A DNA stretch of 64,000 nt from Tenrec ecaudatus (GCF_050624435.1 NC_134535.1:126839731-126903730), one strand, 5' to 3'; counted from the stretch's first letter, positions 22,472-34,236 are shown. Translations and numbers: made by a program. The notes: generated by a model from the letters alone, not told the origin.

Positions 22472-23094
22472 TGTGGGGAGAGGTCAGGCGCTTACAGACA
22501 TCCTCCCCGGGGGCAGTCAGTCACCAGACTACAGGGTAGGCCTCTAGGATATGACAGGCCTCACTCCCTGCTACTGGGGACAATAAACTATTCCTCCCTG
22601 AGGCCTGCGACCCAGCGTTCCCACCCTACCAATAATGATCTCTATCAACTGAGTCAGGGAACAGGCCAAACTGACTCTGTGACATCCAAAGTTAAATTAT
22701 CCGCCCATCTTATCACCTGTGTACTCCCAATCCCTCCTCTTACTGTTGCATGTATGTCCCTAGACCACCCCCTCTCATCACTGTATTACCTATGGCACAA
22801 CCCCTCCCTGTGACATAGGTCCTCACCTGTGATTAGGGGCCTTGCATGTCCCCAGAGAAGATAAAAAGCCTGGGCTAGCATTAAAGACGACTCTTTCCCC
22901 CTCCACTGGACCATCATGTGGGGCTGAGGTGAGCATGCTACCATGAATTGTGTCTGACTCCATTTATTTCAATACTTCTATTTCTCATGCTCTCTGTAAC
23001 TTTACTATGATCTTTACTTATTATTGCTGTACCATTGCGCCTACCGGACCCGTATGATGTGTTAGGGGCTGGCTTCCCCTGACACTGTTGCACA
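22472..23094 (+). mobile_element. Probable solo LTR of another ERV family inside ERV-L gag
   Basis: This 623-bp block begins TGTGGGGAGAGGTCAGG and ends CACTGTTGCACA, interrupting gag-like coding. It contains a TATA-like AGATAAAAAGCC near 22859 and CATTAAAGAC after it. The family is uncertain; the start resembles class II (ERV-K type) LTRs. I found no clear target duplication. Confidence 0.45.
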
Positions 23095-23939
23095 AAATGT
23101 AATATTAGACCAGTCTAAGTTTCTGGATATGGGACCCCTAAGCACAGACTCTTCTTTCTTTCAGTGTCTCTGCGAGAGAGGCTAAGAGAGGATCTAATTC
23201 TTTATTTGGTTGGTTTGCTGAAGCATGGACTGCCAGATGGCCCAGATTGGACCCACTTGAAGTACCTGACCTACCTTGGTACACTGGAGAGAAAGGCATC
23301 CAAAAGCTTAGGGAAATTGGTTTGTTGGAATGGATCTATCAGGATATTCCATAGACCCAAAAAGGGGGTGTCCTGAAGACATACCCTTTACCACAACCAT
23401 AAGGAACAAGTTTGTGAAGTGGGCCCCAGCATCTCTTAAGACTCCTGTAATTGCTATTCTATGTGCACCAGGATTAACAGTGGGGATTGCCCTAAGCAAA
23501 CTCCGACATTTGCCCACAATGGGGCTGATTGGTCCCCGTGATGGTAGAGGGCAGGTGTCAGCACTGAGTCAACAGAGACAGGGTGGGCGTGGTTATAATA
23601 GACAACAAGGTTTCAGTAGTAATCAAAGCAACCTGTCTCGTGTGGAATTATGGCACTGGCTACTTAGCCACGGTGTCTCTAGGAATGAAATAGATGGGAA
23701 GCCTACTAAATATTTACGTGATCTGTACAGGCGAAAGAATGGTAGATCAGGTGAACAGCAGAATAGACAGTCATGATCACTCAATCAATTCCCAGACCTG
23801 AGCCAGTTTACAGACCCACAGCCCCTTGAATGAGGGGGAGGCCGGGTCCCTTGTAAGGAGGATCCTGCTACATCACTGAAGGTCTATACTGTTAGTCTTT
23901 CTTCTAGCCTTCCCCAAAGGGACCTGCGGCCTTTCACAA

Positions 23940-26900
23940 GAGTGACTGTTCATTGGGGGAAAGGAAATAATCAATCTTTTCGGGGATTACTGGACACGGG
24001 CTCAGAACTGACACTAATTCCAGGAGACCCAAAGTGTTCCGAAGGCCCATCAGTCAGAGTGGGGGCTTATGGAGCTCAAGTTATCAATGGAGTTTTAGCT
24101 CAAGTACGCCTCACTGTGGGTCCAGTGGGCCCCCAGACCCATCCTGTGGTTATTTCCCCAGTTCCAGAATGCATCATTGGAATAGGCATACTTAGTAACT
24201 GGCAGAACCCCCATATTGGATCCCTGAAATGTGGAATAAGGGCTATCATGGTAGGAAAGGCTGAGTGGGCACCATTAGAACTGCCATTGCCTAGGAAAAT
24301 TGTAAACCAAAGTAGTACCGCATTCCTGGATGGATTGCAGACATCAGTGACACCATCAAAGACTTGAAAGATGCAGGGGTGGTGATTCCTACCACATCCC
24401 CATTTAATTCACCAATTTGGCCTGTAAAGAAGACAGATGGATCCTGGAGTATGACAGTGGATTATCGTAAACTTAACCAGGTGGTGACTCCAATTGTAGC
24501 TGTCATTCCAGATATGATTACATTGCTTGAGCAAATTGACACTTCTGGTACTTGGTATGCAGCTATTGATCTGGCTAATGCCTTCTTCTCCATACCAGTC
24601 TCAAAGGACCACCAGAAGCAGTTTGCCTTCACCTGACAGGGGAAACAATATACTTTCACAACTCTCCCCCTGGGGTACATCAACTCTTCTTCCCTGTGCC
24701 ATAATTTAGTCCGAAGGGCCCTTGATCACCTGTCTATTCCACAAAATGTCACACTGGTCCATCATATTGATGACATTATGCTGATTGGACCCACTAAGCA
24801 GGATGTATCAAAGACTCTAGATTCATTGGTACAATATCTGCGTGCAAGGGGTTAGGAAATTAACCCAGTAAAGATTCAGGTACCTTCCACATCAGTAAAA
24901 TTTCTAGGGGTCCAGTGCTGTGGGGCATGTCGACATATTCCTACTCACGTGAGGGATAAGCTACTGCATTTAGCACCCCCAATGACTAAAAAAGAGGCAC
25001 AACGCCTAGTGGGCCTCTTCAGATTTTGGAGGCCACATATCCCTCACTTGGGTGTTCTACTTCGACCTATTTATCAAGTGATACGAACAGCCTCCAATTT
25101 TGAGTGGGGCCCAGAACAAGAAAAGGCTCTTCAACAAGTTCAGGCTGCCGTGCAAGCTGCTTTGCCACTGGGACCATATGATCCAGCTGACCCAATGGTG
25201 TTAGAGGTGTCAGTTGTAGATAAAGATGCAGTGTGGAGTCTTTGGCAGACCCCTATTGGTGAATCATAGTGTAGACCATTGGAATTTTGGGGTAAAGTCC
25301 TGCCATCCTCTGCAGACAACTACTCCCCCTTTGAAAAACAGCTGTTGGCCTGTTACTGGGCCTTGGTGGAGACTGAACGCCTCACCATGGGCCACCAAGT
25401 CACCATGAGGCCTGAATTACCTATCATGAACTGGGTATTGTCTGGCACATGTAATCATAAAGTTGTACGTGTGCAGCAACATTCCATTGTTAAATTGAAG
25501 TGGTATATACGAGATCAGGCCAAAGCAGGACCTAAAGGAACAAGTAAGCTGCATGAAGAAGTGGCCCAAATGCCCACAGTCTCCACTCCTGTCACATTGC
25601 CTCCTTTCTCCCAGTCTGCACCTATGGCCTCCTGGGGAGTTCCTTACCATACTTTAAGTGAAGACCAAAAAAGTCATGCTTGGTTTACGGATGGCTCTGC
25701 ACAATATGCAGGTGCCACTCGTAAGTGGACAGCAGCAGCACTACAGCCCCTTTCTGGGATCTCCCTAAAGGACAGTGGTGAAGGGAAATCTTCCCAATGG
25801 GCAGAACTTCAAGCAGTGCACCTGGCCGTTCAGTTTGCATATAAGGAAAAATGGCCAGATGTGAGACTATATACTGATTCATGGGCTGTGGCTAATGGCT
25901 TGGCTGGATGGTCAGGGAATTGGAAGAACCATGATTGGAAAATTGGTGACAAGCAGGTGTGAGGAAGAGGTATGTGGATAGACCTCTCTGAGTGGGCCAA
26001 GAAAGTAAAGTTGATTGTATCTCACGTGAACGTTCACCAAAGGATTACCTCTGAAGAGGAGGACTTTAATAATCAAGTGGATAAGATGACACGCGCTGTG
26101 GAGACTGGTCCTCCTCTTTCCTCTGCCACCCCTGTTATCGCCCAATGGGCACATGAACAAAGTGGACATGGCGGCAGGGATGGAGGTTATGCATGGGCAC
26201 AGCAACATGGACTTCCACTCACCAAGGCTGACTAGGCCAATGCCACTGCTGAGTGCCCCATTTGCCAGCAGCCAAAACCAACATTGAGTCCAAGATATGG
26301 GACAATTCCTCGGGGAGATCAACCAGCAACTTGGTGGCAGGTTGATTACATAGGACCACTTCCATCATGGAGGGGACAGCGTTTTGTTCTTACTGGAATA
26401 GACACCTACTCTGGATATGGATTTGCCTTCCCTGCACGTGATGCTTCTGCCAAACTACTGTTCATGGACTTACAGAATGCTTCATCCATCAGCATGGCAT
26501 CCCACATAGCATTGCTTCAGATCAAGGAACTCACTTTACAGCAAATACAGTGCGGCAATGGGCCCATTCCCATGGAATCCACTGGTCGTATCATGTTCCT
26601 CATCATCCTGAAGCTGCCGGCTTGATAGAACGATGGAATGGGCTCCTAAAGACACAATTACAGTGCCAACTAGGTGGCAACAACTTGCGGGGCTGGGGCA
26701 ATGTTCTCCAGGAAGCTGTATACGCTCTAAACCAGCGGCCAATATATGGTGCTGTGTCTCCAATAGCCAGAATTCATGGGTTCAGGAACCAAGGGGTGGA
26801 AGCTGGAGTGGCACCACTCACTATTACTCCTAGTGATCCCCTTGCAGCATTTTTGCTTCCTGTCCCAGCAACCCTGTATTCCTCAGGCCTGGAGGTCCTG

Positions 26901-27371
26901 GTCCCGAAGAAAGGAACTCTCCCACCTGGAAACACAGCACGGATTCCACTGAACTGGCAGCTGAGAATGCCCCCTGGCCACTTTGGGTTTCTCGTGCCTT
27001 TGGATCAACAGGTCAGGAAGAGTGTCACCATACTAAGTGGTGTGATTGATCCTGATTACCAAGGAGAAATTGGACTGGTGTTACATAATGGAGGTAAAGA
27101 AGAATATGTTTGGAATCCAGGAGATCCCATAGGCCGACTCTTACTGTTACCATACCCTGTTATTAAAGTAAACGGTAAGTTGCAGCAACCCAATCCTGAC
27201 CGGAATTATAATGACCCAGAACCCTCAGGAATGAAGGTCTGGGTCACCCCGCTAGGCCAAAAACCACAGCCAGGTGAGGTGCATGCTGAGGGCAAAGGTA
27301 ACACAGAATGGGTAGTAGTAGAAGGCAGTTCTACCTATCAGTTACGACCATGTGATCAATTGCAAAAGTGA
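23940..27371 (+). pseudogene. ERV-L pol: protease, RT, RNase H, integrase, dUTPase; broken
   Basis: Order on the + strand: aspartic protease with LLDTGSELTLIPGD (about 23979), RT from about 24364 with YAAIDLANAFFSIP, an active site reading HIDD instead of YIDD (about 24760-24771), RNase H with WFTDGSAQYAG (about 25680), integrase with HHCC-like residues (H at about 26150 and CPIC near 26256) and QVDYIGP, then a dUTPase with GVIDPDYQGEIG (about 27040-27075). Stops at 24637, 24855, 25267 and 26233 plus frame changes break it. The last 273-codon frame (26550-27371), covering the integrase end and dUTPase, is open. ERV-L elements carry dUTPase after integrase, which fits. Confidence 0.88.
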
Positions 27372-27583
27372 GGTTTGTAATTGTCAGTGTATTTTCTTTT
27401 TATGTGCTTATTGCATATCTTTCCTTTGCTCAGGTATGATATATCAGATACAACTGGACTCAGTGTGTTTTCATTTCTATGTATGATAGATGATTGATGA
27501 TAAGTATAAGTGTGATTTCATCAATGTCTGGAAATTATATAAGTCTATATGGCTAAAGAATTGTGTACAGGTGCCAGGTTGGC

Positions 27584-27594
27584 AAGGGGTGGAT
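27584..27594 (+). promoter_or_regulatory. ERV-L polypurine tract
   Basis: AAGGGGTGGAT directly precedes the 3' LTR start and is the expected plus-strand primer region. Confidence 0.65.
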
Positions 27595-28082
27595 TGAGAT
27601 AGTTTATTGTGCCAGCCTGGCTGATATACACAAAGTGGGATTAATTGAAGGGCAGAGAGCTAAGTGGCTCCGTGAGCCTCGTCTTTCTTGTCTCTCGCTT
27701 GTTCCGTGCCTCAATTTAAAGGGCACACTACCTGTGGGACACCTAGCCTGTGGACTGTGTCGCTGTAAGTTGAGGTCCCTTTAAGGCCACATGAATGAAA
27801 TTTACATCTCCTGAGCTGAGGACTGACGGTTGGTGACCTGGCTGACTGTTGGTGACCTGCCTGGCTGTTTGCTGCCTGTGCTGGGATAGCCTAGTTCTCT
27901 CTACAGAGGACTACCTGGCGGCCCTCAAGACTTGAAGCACTGCCAGTGTCACAACTCTCTCACGGGAGCGAGTCGCACTGAGCCATTTGTACTGCTTTAT
28001 AACTTAACTGTTCATTTCTTGTGTTATCTATCTATAAAATTATCAGCAATCTGGTTTTATCTCTCTAGAGAACCCTAAGACA
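27595..28082 (+). repeat. ERV-L 3' LTR
   Basis: It starts TGAGATAGTTTATTGTGCC and ends near AACCCTAAGACA. It is nearly identical to the 5' LTR over most of its length apart from a handful of substitutions and the missing duplication. The exact end and the 5-bp target duplication are unclear (GTGAG upstream, GAGTA downstream). Confidence 0.85.
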
Positions 28083-28390
28083 GAGTACCAGGACGCACAT
28101 CCCTGTCCCCACCTGTTGTAGGACTCTGTATAGTCTCACAGCACCTCATCCCACGGCCCTTTCCTCCTTTCACACACCATTCTGATGCAGTCTTTGTAGT
28201 GGACAATTCTCACGTTTCTGGTCATCCCACAGTGCCTCATCCTCCGACTGGGTGGAGATATTCTTCTAACATTCAAAACAGTAAATAAATAAATACATAG
28301 ATAAATAAAATTCAAAACAGTAAGTTTTCATTTATCAGGAGCCTCCAGGGCTCCAAATTTGTTGCTTCTCTTACAAGTCGTACCACACAT
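28083..28390. other. Unassigned sequence between ERV-L and class I ERV pol
   Basis: About 300 bp with no coding trace that I recognise. It includes an A-rich (TAAA)n stretch (28281-28309) bracketed by a 14-bp direct repeat. Confidence 0.5.
28271..28323 (+). repeat. 14-bp direct repeat around an A-rich tail
   Basis: ATTCAAAACAGTAA occurs at 28271-28284 and at 28310-28323. Between the copies is only ATAAATAAATACATAGATAA-type sequence, as if a tail-only retroinsertion had occurred. Confidence 0.7.
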
Positions 28391-29396
28391 CCTTTGTCTC
28401 CTGACACTCCCTACCAATTCCCCTCCTTTCCCCCCTGCCCTAGTGAACCCACTTGTTTGGGATGTCACCCAACCCTCCGCTGCTATAAAACTCTAACCTG
28501 TTTCTATCAGATTATAAGACCCCTCCAGATTTCCCAGTGTTCCTCAATACCCTGTAGCCCTCCAGCACCTGAAGACCTTAAACTCACAATCTCTGAACTC
28601 CTAGAGGCAGGCCGGCCTGTTAAGGCCCACCCACTCTCCCTACAACACACTGACGCTCTTTTCTTTGTTGATGTTCTTCTAAACTTCCTAGCAGATAGAG
28701 GGTACTGACCATCCCCCACCAAAGTCCAACTCTCCCTCCCTTCTGTCACCAACGGGGGTCCAACTCACAAAACACTCTAGAGAGATCACAGGAGACAGAA
28801 ACAGCTTTTTGCTCAACATCCAGTGCCCTCTACAACTGCTGAAATACGCTCCTTTCTAGGCCTCGTGGAGATTCCCAGCTGTAGTGTGTTCGTTGCCAAG
28901 GGGGATCTCACTGGGCCTCTAGCCCCAGCAACATCTATGGGAAAGGCTTACAAAACATTTAAATCTTCCCTAACCTCAGCTCCGTCTTTCTCCAACCTAA
29001 CCCTTCTCATCACTCTAAATGTGACTGGAACTCATGGTCCAGGAGTTCTAGGCCAGGAAATAGGCCCCTCCTTCGCGCCTGTCGCCTATCTGTTTAAACA
29101 GCTCGATCCAGCTGTCAGGGATGGTGCCCGTGCCTATAGGCCATTCGAGTGTTGGGGCCCCCTCACCTCTTGTCTACAGCGATTTCATCTCACCTTTATT
29201 GAAAACTCAAGCTTTACATTCCAGCCCTGCTCACCTGGCGTCTTTAATTCCCATTTCTTCATCTTTACTCCAACACTCCTGTACTGAATCCTTGATCTCG
29301 TCACCAATCCACTACCTCACATCTCTGCTTCCCCTACTTGACCCAGACTGCGCCTGGTTCATAGATGGCAGCTCAAATCTCATCTCCAAGGGTGTA
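28390..29396 (+). pseudogene. Class I ERV pol remnant (RT end to RNase H)
   Basis: Scattered frames contain gamma-type features: NFLADRGY, EIRSFLGLV, SFAPVAYLFKQLDP and an RNase H start CAWFIDGSS near 29350. There are several stops and frameshifts. It ends exactly where an antisense LTR is inserted, and its coding sense resumes at 32233. Confidence 0.65.
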
Positions 29397-32232
29397 TGTG
29401 TTAGTCTGGGTACTTTAGAGAAACAAATCCACAGACACTCATATGTAGAAGAGAGAGTTTTATATAAAGGGTAAGTGCACATCAAGAAAACATCCCAACC
29501 CAGTGCTGCCCAAGCCCACAAGTCCAACATTAGCCCATCTGTCCGACACCAATCCACAAAGTCCTCCTCCATCTCACAAAACACATGCAATGATGCCGAC
29601 TGCAGGGGAGGAAAGCCGAATCAGTGAAGGTGTAAACATCTCAGTGCTGGCAGGGGTCTCCACACGGCTGCTCCAGCACCCAGGGCTGCATCCATCTTGC
29701 AAGGGTAGGTCCGTGCGGCTTCTACTCGGGGATGTCTTGCAGGAAGTGAGCCTTGACGGCTGAAGCAGGGAACTGGCTAAGGCAGCTGCACCTGGTTCAA
29801 CCATCACAAAACAAGAGACCCGAGAACTCGAAAGGTGAGGCTCACGGAGCCATTTGTCTCTCTGCCCTTCAATTAATCCCACCTGTGTTTATGGGCCAGG
29901 TTGGCACAGTACATTTTATTTTTTATTTATTTTTTTCCCCTCTTTTCTTTTTTTACATTTTATTAGGGACTCATACAACTCTTATCACCATCCATACATA
30001 TACATACATCAATTGTATAAAGCACATCCATACATTCCCTGCCCCAATCATTCTCAAGGCATTTGCTCTCCACTTAAGCCCTCTGCATCAGGTCCTCTTT
30101 TTTTTTTCCCCTCCCTCCCCTTTCCCCCCTCCCTCATGTGCCCTTGGTAATTTATACATTGTTATTTTGTCATATCTTGCCCTATCCGGAGTCTCCCTTC
30201 CCCCCTTCTCTGCTGTCCCTCTCCCAGGGAAGAGGTCACATGTGGATCCTTGTAATCAGTTCCCCCTTTCCAACCCACTCACCCTCCACTCTCCCAGCAT
30301 CGTCCCTCACACCCTTGGTCCTGAAGGTATCATCCACCCTGGATTCCCTGTACCTCCAGCCCTCATATGTACCAGTGTACAGCCTCTGTCCTATCCAGGC
30401 CTGCAAGGTAGAATTCGGATCATGGTAGTTGGGGGTAGGAAGCATCCAGGATCTGGGGGAAAGCTGTGTTCTTCATCGGTACTACCTCGCACCCTAATTA
30501 ACCCATCTCCTCTCCTAAACCCTTCTATAAGGGGATCTCCATTGGCCAACACTTGGGCCTTGGGTCTCCACTCTGCACTTCCCCCTTCATTTAATATGGT
30601 ATATATATATATACATATACACATATATACACATACTTACACACACTTACATCGTTTTTTTTTTTTTGCATGATGCCTTATACCTGGTACCTTGGCACCT
30701 CGTGATCGCACTGGCCGGTGTGCTTCTTCCATGTGGGCTTTTTTGCTTCTGAGCTAGATGGCCGCTTGTTCACCTTCAAGCCTTTAAGACCCCAGACACT
30801 ATCTCTTTTGATAGCCGGGCACCATCAGCTTTCTTCACCACATTTGCTTATGCACCCATTTGTCTTCAGTGATCCTATCATGGAGGTGTGCAGTCAATGA
30901 TATGATTTTTTGTTCTTTGATGCCTGGTAACTGATCCCTTTGGGACCACTCGATCACACAGGCTGGTGTGTTCTTCCATGTGGACTTTGTTGCTTCTGAG
31001 CTAGATGGCCGCTTGTTTATCTTCAAGCCTTTAAGACCCCAGTCACTCTCTTTTGATAGCCGGGCACCATCAGCTTTCTTCACCACATTTACTTGTTCAC
31101 CCACTTTGGCTCCAGCCATTGTGTCGGGAGAGTGAGCATCAGAGAGTTCCAATTTAATAAAAGAAGGTATTCATGCATTGAGGGACTGTTTGAGTAGAGG
31201 CCCAAGGTCCTTCCGCCACCTTAATACTTGACCTATATATATAGACACATAGATCTATTTCCCCATCCTCCTATATATATTTGCATGTACATGTCTTTGT
31301 CTAGACCTCCATGAATGCCCTTTGACTCCTAGCTCTTTCCTCCATCTCCCTTGACTTTCCTCCTGCCCTACTACCATGCTTCGTCGCCACATGGGCTAGA
31401 GTATACCTCTTCCCTAAGCAACCTTACCCTTGATCATTTCCCACCAGGCCTGCCACTCCCCCTTCTCCACCATTTGGGGTCCCGTGTTTTTCCCTTGTCC
31501 CTGGGTTTGTTAACACCACTTCCTTACCCCCTCTACCCCCCACCCCAAGTCCCCCCGGAACTGTCGGTCCCGTTGTTTTTCCTCCAGATAGTTCATCCAG
31601 CCTGTCCTATTCAGACAGACCTGTGGAGACACTAACATGCACGAAAACAAGACAGAGGAAAACAAAGCAACAGTATACAACCAGACAACAAAACAAAAAC
31701 AAACCACTGACAAAGAACAGAACAAAACAGTTCACAAGAGAAAAGCTTGTAGTCAGTTCAGGGATCGTTTGCTGGCCCTTAGGAGCGTTTTCCAGTCCAG
31801 TCTGTTGGGGCACCACGCCCTGGCCCCAAAGTCCACTTTCAGCATTCCCTGGGGACCTTGCCACTCCATTCCCTTGCTGTTCCGCTGCATTCCCCGTGAT
31901 TTGCCTCGGTGTGGTGGGATCAGGTCAGGTGCAATTCCCACACTGTGTCTCCAGTGCTGTCCCCTGTATCGCCCTTAGTCACTGAGGGGCATCATGTCTC
32001 ATAGTGGGGCCAGCCATGTTGTTCTCTCTGTGGACTGGCTGCTCTACTCAGGAACATCATCATCACAGCCTGGTGGGCCAGGCTGTGCTCCACTCTCTCC
32101 TCCTGCCCCTTCATCTTCTCCCGTGTGCTCTGATCAGATATGTCCATCTCCTGGAGCTGCAGAGTCAATGTCGTCCTTTGGAACAAATTCTTTTCGGGGG
32201 AGGGGCAGGCACAGTACATTTTAACTGTATCA
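29397..32232 (-). mobile_element. Antisense solo ERV-L-type LTR, split by L1
   Basis: Left part 29397-29918 and right part 32224-32232 together form an LTR whose inverse begins like the ERV-L LTRs (GGGATTAATTGAAGGGCAGAG on the - strand). On the + strand it starts TGTGTTAGTCTGGG and ends TGTATCA. The 5-bp target duplication GTGTA flanks it at 29392-29396 and 32233-32237. An L1 lies between the two halves. Confidence 0.82.
29919..32207 (-). mobile_element. 5'-truncated L1 (antisense) with perfect 16-bp target duplication
   Basis: The 3' end lies at the left: a T/A-rich tail, then ACATTTTATTAGGGACTCAT. The body is the L1 3' region. GGCACAGTACATTTTA occurs at 29903-29918 and identically at 32208-32223. 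Length is about 2.29 kb. No intact ORF2 was seen. A (TA/CA)n microsatellite lies at about 30599-30650. Confidence 0.9.
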
Positions 32233-33560
32233 GTGTATATGAGGCTGGCTATGCGGTAGTCAGCTCCTCAAATACGCTTGGGCACGCCCTCCTCCAAGTC
32301 ACACCTCTCAAAAGGCAGAGCCAATAGCTGTGATGTGAGCCTTAGCGTTAGCCAAACTCCCTCTTCCTCCGACAAAGAAAATCTCCATCGTTATGGTCAA
32401 CACCCAACATAACCATGGCAATCAAACCATCCCCTACCATCGGACCAGTGGGTACCAAAGTACTTCTTTTCCAATCAAGACACTGCCTGCCACCTGGCCC
32501 CGAAAGGTTATACCCTATAGACAATGTTTCTACCAACTCTTGTAGCCAACCCCTACTTTGGCTAAATACTGAGGCTCCATGCGCCTCGCCTGGAATATTT
32601 ATCCTATGGGACCAATTTGTCTACACATGTCTAGGGGCTAACTGGACAGGGCTATGCGTCCCCATCGTCTCACCCCAGACATCACTCTCCTGGATGAACA
32701 AACATGGGAAACACCATACGAAAATACAAATCGGAATCACTCCCCCAGATCCCACGGACACAGCAGCAGTGGTAGCCCCTATCCTTACTGGAACTAGTCC
32801 AGCGGCAGCCCTGGCTGCTTCTTTTTACTACCAACTATCAAGAGACCTCAATGTTGATATGGAAATAATGATACTCTTATGCTACAACCCCAAATTAATT
32901 ACCTGGTGGGTGTGGCACTACGGAGTAGTCGAGTCCTGTGTGTGGGCACTGCAGATAAAGGGGAGCCGTCTTTCCTTGGGAGAGGAACGTTGTCAGTTTG
33001 TTCATCAGGCCGACATGGGAAAGCTTCTTTGGCTCTGGGAAACCTTGGGCCCCGACTTCTGCCACTCCTGGGACCTCCGTCTAATATGCATAATTCTGTG
33101 CTTCAGGCCGTCTGCTTCGCCGTTTTTATTGCAGGACCACAAGGGCCTTCACCAGTCAGACCTACTTGTGGAGCTGTGCATGACCGGCTCTATCAGCCCC
33201 TAAAGCGCTCACCTGATCCTGCCCACACAGCAGCTGTCTCTCCCATCCCCGCCATAGCTGTTGCCCATGAGACCTTTGGCCCTTCTCCCTACTGCCAAAA
33301 GGCAGGAATGATCCGTCTGGCTGAATGGAAGGTGGCGCCTGGCCAATTCCAACAGCTCACTCATGGCCTACACCTTCCTGCGAGCCAAAAGCCAGGTGTG
33401 CCCCTGCCTCGTCCAGCCCTGCCAATCAGGCTACTCAGCGCTCCCCACTTTGTGTCAGGGCTACTGGGCATTTTGTAGTAGTCTGGCAGCCTTCATTTCC
33501 AATAAAGCCTGTTTTTCTATCAGCTATATGCACGAATGTTTTCCAGAGATTTATGGGAAA
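32233..33560 (+). pseudogene. Class I ERV RNase H end, envelope remnant and LTR-like 3' end
   Basis: RNase H-type coding resumes at 32238. From about 32415 a 262-codon frame and an overlapping second frame (32879-33478) show envelope-like features: a cysteine-containing surface/transmembrane junction, a glycine/alanine-rich stretch like a fusion region, and a hydrophobic anchor in the second frame. A frameshift between the two frames breaks the gene. The end, about 33216-33560, has AATAAA at 33501-33506 and is probably LTR. It is inactive. Confidence 0.6.
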
Positions 33561-34059
33561 ATGTAATGGAAAGATCCTGGCATCTTCCACAAACATTTTA
33601 GAGACCTTTAATGTGTATGTACGACTAGACATATAATTATATGTATGAGGTTACTTGTATGCATGTATATTCACATATGCAATATGTGGGCAATTATAAT
33701 TCCTAGGCATATCCATACACCTTGTGAATTTGGTGTTCTGGGTTTAAGGGTTAAGAGCACAGTCTTGCAATAGTTCATAACAGTTGTACTGCACACTAGT
33801 TTGTTGAACAGTGTCTGGGGCCGTAGAAGCTTATGAGCAGTTCTCAACTGTGATCTCTGTTCAAAAGAGAAAGAAGGAAGCCACAGAGCCCAGAGAAGAC
33901 CACTTTATCTACAGGCTGGCTCCCCAGAGACCAGCACAACGAGATGAAGCCTGACGACTAGATCACGGCTACAGAAGATGGATCCTGATAAGAGTCGAAG
34001 AAAAATGTGGATTAACTTAAATACTGAAAACATCCAGGCCTAAAAAAAATCCAGGCTTA
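33560..34059. other. Intergenic, mostly repeat-derived
   Basis: A/T-rich sequence with an L1-like stretch around 33840-34049 ending in an A8 run and followed by TCCAGGCTTA. No gene was recognised. Confidence 0.4.
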
Positions 34060-34236
34060 GTGGGGAACAGGGAGGGAGGGGGTAAAATGAACTGATGCCA
34101 AGGCTTTAAGTGGAGAGCAAATGTTTTGAGAATGATGAGGGCAACAAATGTACAAATGTGTTTTACACAATTGATGTGTGTATGGATTGTGATAAGAGTT
34201 GTATGAGCCTCCAATAAAATGATTTAAAAAAAAAAC
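34060..34236 (+). mobile_element. Short 5'-truncated L1 with target duplication
   Basis: Only the last 180 bp of the young L1 family are present, ending CAATAAAATGATTT plus A9. TCCAGGCTTA flanks it at 34050-34059 and 34237-34246. Confidence 0.85.

Larger units (their letters stand above)
21006..23776 (+). pseudogene. ERV-L gag remnant, interrupted twice
   Basis: Gag-type coding is seen at 21103-21308, 21807-22471 (coiled-coil-like, then acidic/proline-rich) and 23095-23776 (basic end with GQVSALSQQRQGGRGYN). LTR-like insertions occupy 21309-21806 and 22472-23094, and there are in-frame stops. No intact product is possible. Confidence 0.7.
20457..28082 (+). mobile_element. ERV-L provirus
   Basis: This is a 7.6-kb sense provirus with two closely similar LTRs (20457-20988 and 27595-28082) that share the variant start TGAGATAG. 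A primer-binding site for tRNA-Leu(UAA), gag, protease, reverse transcriptase, RNase H, integrase, a C-terminal dUTPase and a polypurine tract are present. There is no envelope, as usual for ERV-L. It sits inside the class I ERV protease region. Stops in pol and two LTR-like insertions in gag make it defective. Confidence 0.9.
19560..33560 (+). mobile_element. Degenerate class I (gamma-type) endogenous retrovirus, multiply interrupted
   Basis: Sense-strand remnants appear in order: gag capsid/nucleocapsid and start of protease (19560-20456), reverse transcriptase end to RNase H (28390-29396), RNase H remainder (32233 to about 32330), envelope (about 32415-33215) and an LTR-like end with AATAAA (33501-33506). 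The gaps are an ERV-L provirus (20457-28082) and an antisense solo LTR split by L1 (29397-32232). Stops and frameshifts are frequent, so it is an inactive fossil. Confidence 0.75.

Noticed and set aside
32415-33478. Envelope frames considered as a co-opted (syncytin-like) gene
   Set aside because: Frameshift between the two halves, no continuous product, and no sign of purifying selection that could be judged here.
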